A stretch of DNA of 14,921 nucleotides, from contig DATDVD010000037.1 in NCBI GenBank assembly GCA_035290065.1, positions 1 to 14,921 of the forward strand, written 5' to 3'. Under the pieces are notes generated by a model. The model was not told the origin of the DNA and searched no databases. It worked only from the letters and a program-made list of their open reading frames with translations. Shown piece by piece: positions 14,675 through 14,921 of this stretch. Position 1 is the stretch's first letter, and each line of letters begins with the position of its first letter. Made by a program: the position numbers and the translations under genes. The stretch comes from DATDVD01 sp035290065. Lineage in GTDB: Bacteria > Pseudomonadota > Gammaproteobacteria > Coxiellales > Coxiellaceae.

Positions 14675-14921
14675 GTTGTAAGGCCTCCACGGGATGAATA
14701 CGTGCCGCTTGTCGTGCTGGAAAAATTCCGGATAGTAATCCTACAGCACTTAATACCAATAAAACGGTTATAAAAATATTCCAGGATAAAATAGGTTCCG
14801 GCTTTCCCGTAAATCGTAGAATGTTAGAATGAATAGGAATAGCTGAAATACCCGTAATTAATAATTTGGTGCAAACTAACCCTAGAAGACCTCCTGTTAG
14901 CATCATCAACAACGCTTCGGT
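14667..14921 (-). CDS. FtsX/MacB-type ABC permease, C-terminal part (5' end outside window)
   Basis: The last 84 codons of a permease gene whose reading frame stays open to the right edge, so the apparent starts near 14912 are internal. Two membrane segments are visible (around MLTGGLLGLVCTKLLIT and WNIFITVLLVLSAVGLLSG), followed by the family C-terminal signature FPARQAARIHPVEAL. It is the partner of the downstream ATPase, and the stop overlaps that gene's ATG by eight bases. The order permease then ATPase suggests further export components, such as an HlyD-like adaptor, upstream beyond the window; that is inference. Confidence 0.88.
   Translation of the reverse strand, partial: TEALLMMLTGGLLGLVCTKLLITGISAIPIHSNILRFTGKPEPILSWNIFITVLLVLSAVGLLSGIFPARQAARIHPVEALQHG

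Overview
The window looks like core chromosome of a moderately AT-rich gammaproteobacterium, most likely of the Legionellales/Coxiellaceae type. This is inferred from four things: the linkage gltX-cysS, a complete GatCAB amidotransferase, the order rpsF-rpsR-DUF2232-rplI-dnaB-alr, and an MFS protein resembling those common in Legionella, Coxiella and Francisella. No phage, plasmid, CRISPR, integrase or defence genes are visible. The gene content is ordinary; the unusual signals are small-scale.

Region 1 (1-3702, + strand): the 3' part of a glutamyl-tRNA synthetase gene, then cysS overlapping it by 7 bp, then three overlapping prepilin-like genes (pilV-, pilW- and pilX-like) that appear co-transcribed with cysS. 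Region 2 (3696-3787): two palindromic REP-type units in mirror image, forming a BIME-like element. It supplies the stop codon of pilX from one side and of the next, convergent gene from the other.

Region 3 (3781-7684, - strand): gatC-gatA-gatB, tightly coupled, followed by a CDP-alcohol phosphatidyltransferase gene with its own possible leaderless promoter. Region 4 (7685-7906): a 222-bp divergent control region with plausible sigma70 promoters for gatC and rpsF and the rpsF leader. Region 5 (7907-14034, + strand): rpsF, rpsR, a DUF2232 membrane protein, rplI, a third REP copy, dnaB, alr, an MFS transporter and sdhE. Region 6 (13946-14921, - strand): the end of an FtsX/MacB-type permease gene and its ABC ATPase gene, whose 3' end overlaps sdhE by 89 bp on the opposite strand.

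Functionally, GluRS and GatCAB together suggest that Gln-tRNA(Gln) and/or Asn-tRNA(Asn) is made indirectly by transamidation. The rpsF-rplI block makes ribosomal proteins S6, S18 and L9, DnaB drives replication and Alr supplies D-alanine for peptidoglycan. SdhE, normally the factor that flavinylates succinate dehydrogenase, carries Ser at the invariant Gly16 of its RGxxE motif. I see no convincing new multi-gene system. The best leads are the stop-codon-donating REP pair, the SdhE G16S variant, the 89-bp convergent overlap and the compact minor-pilin cluster without pilY1/pilE.
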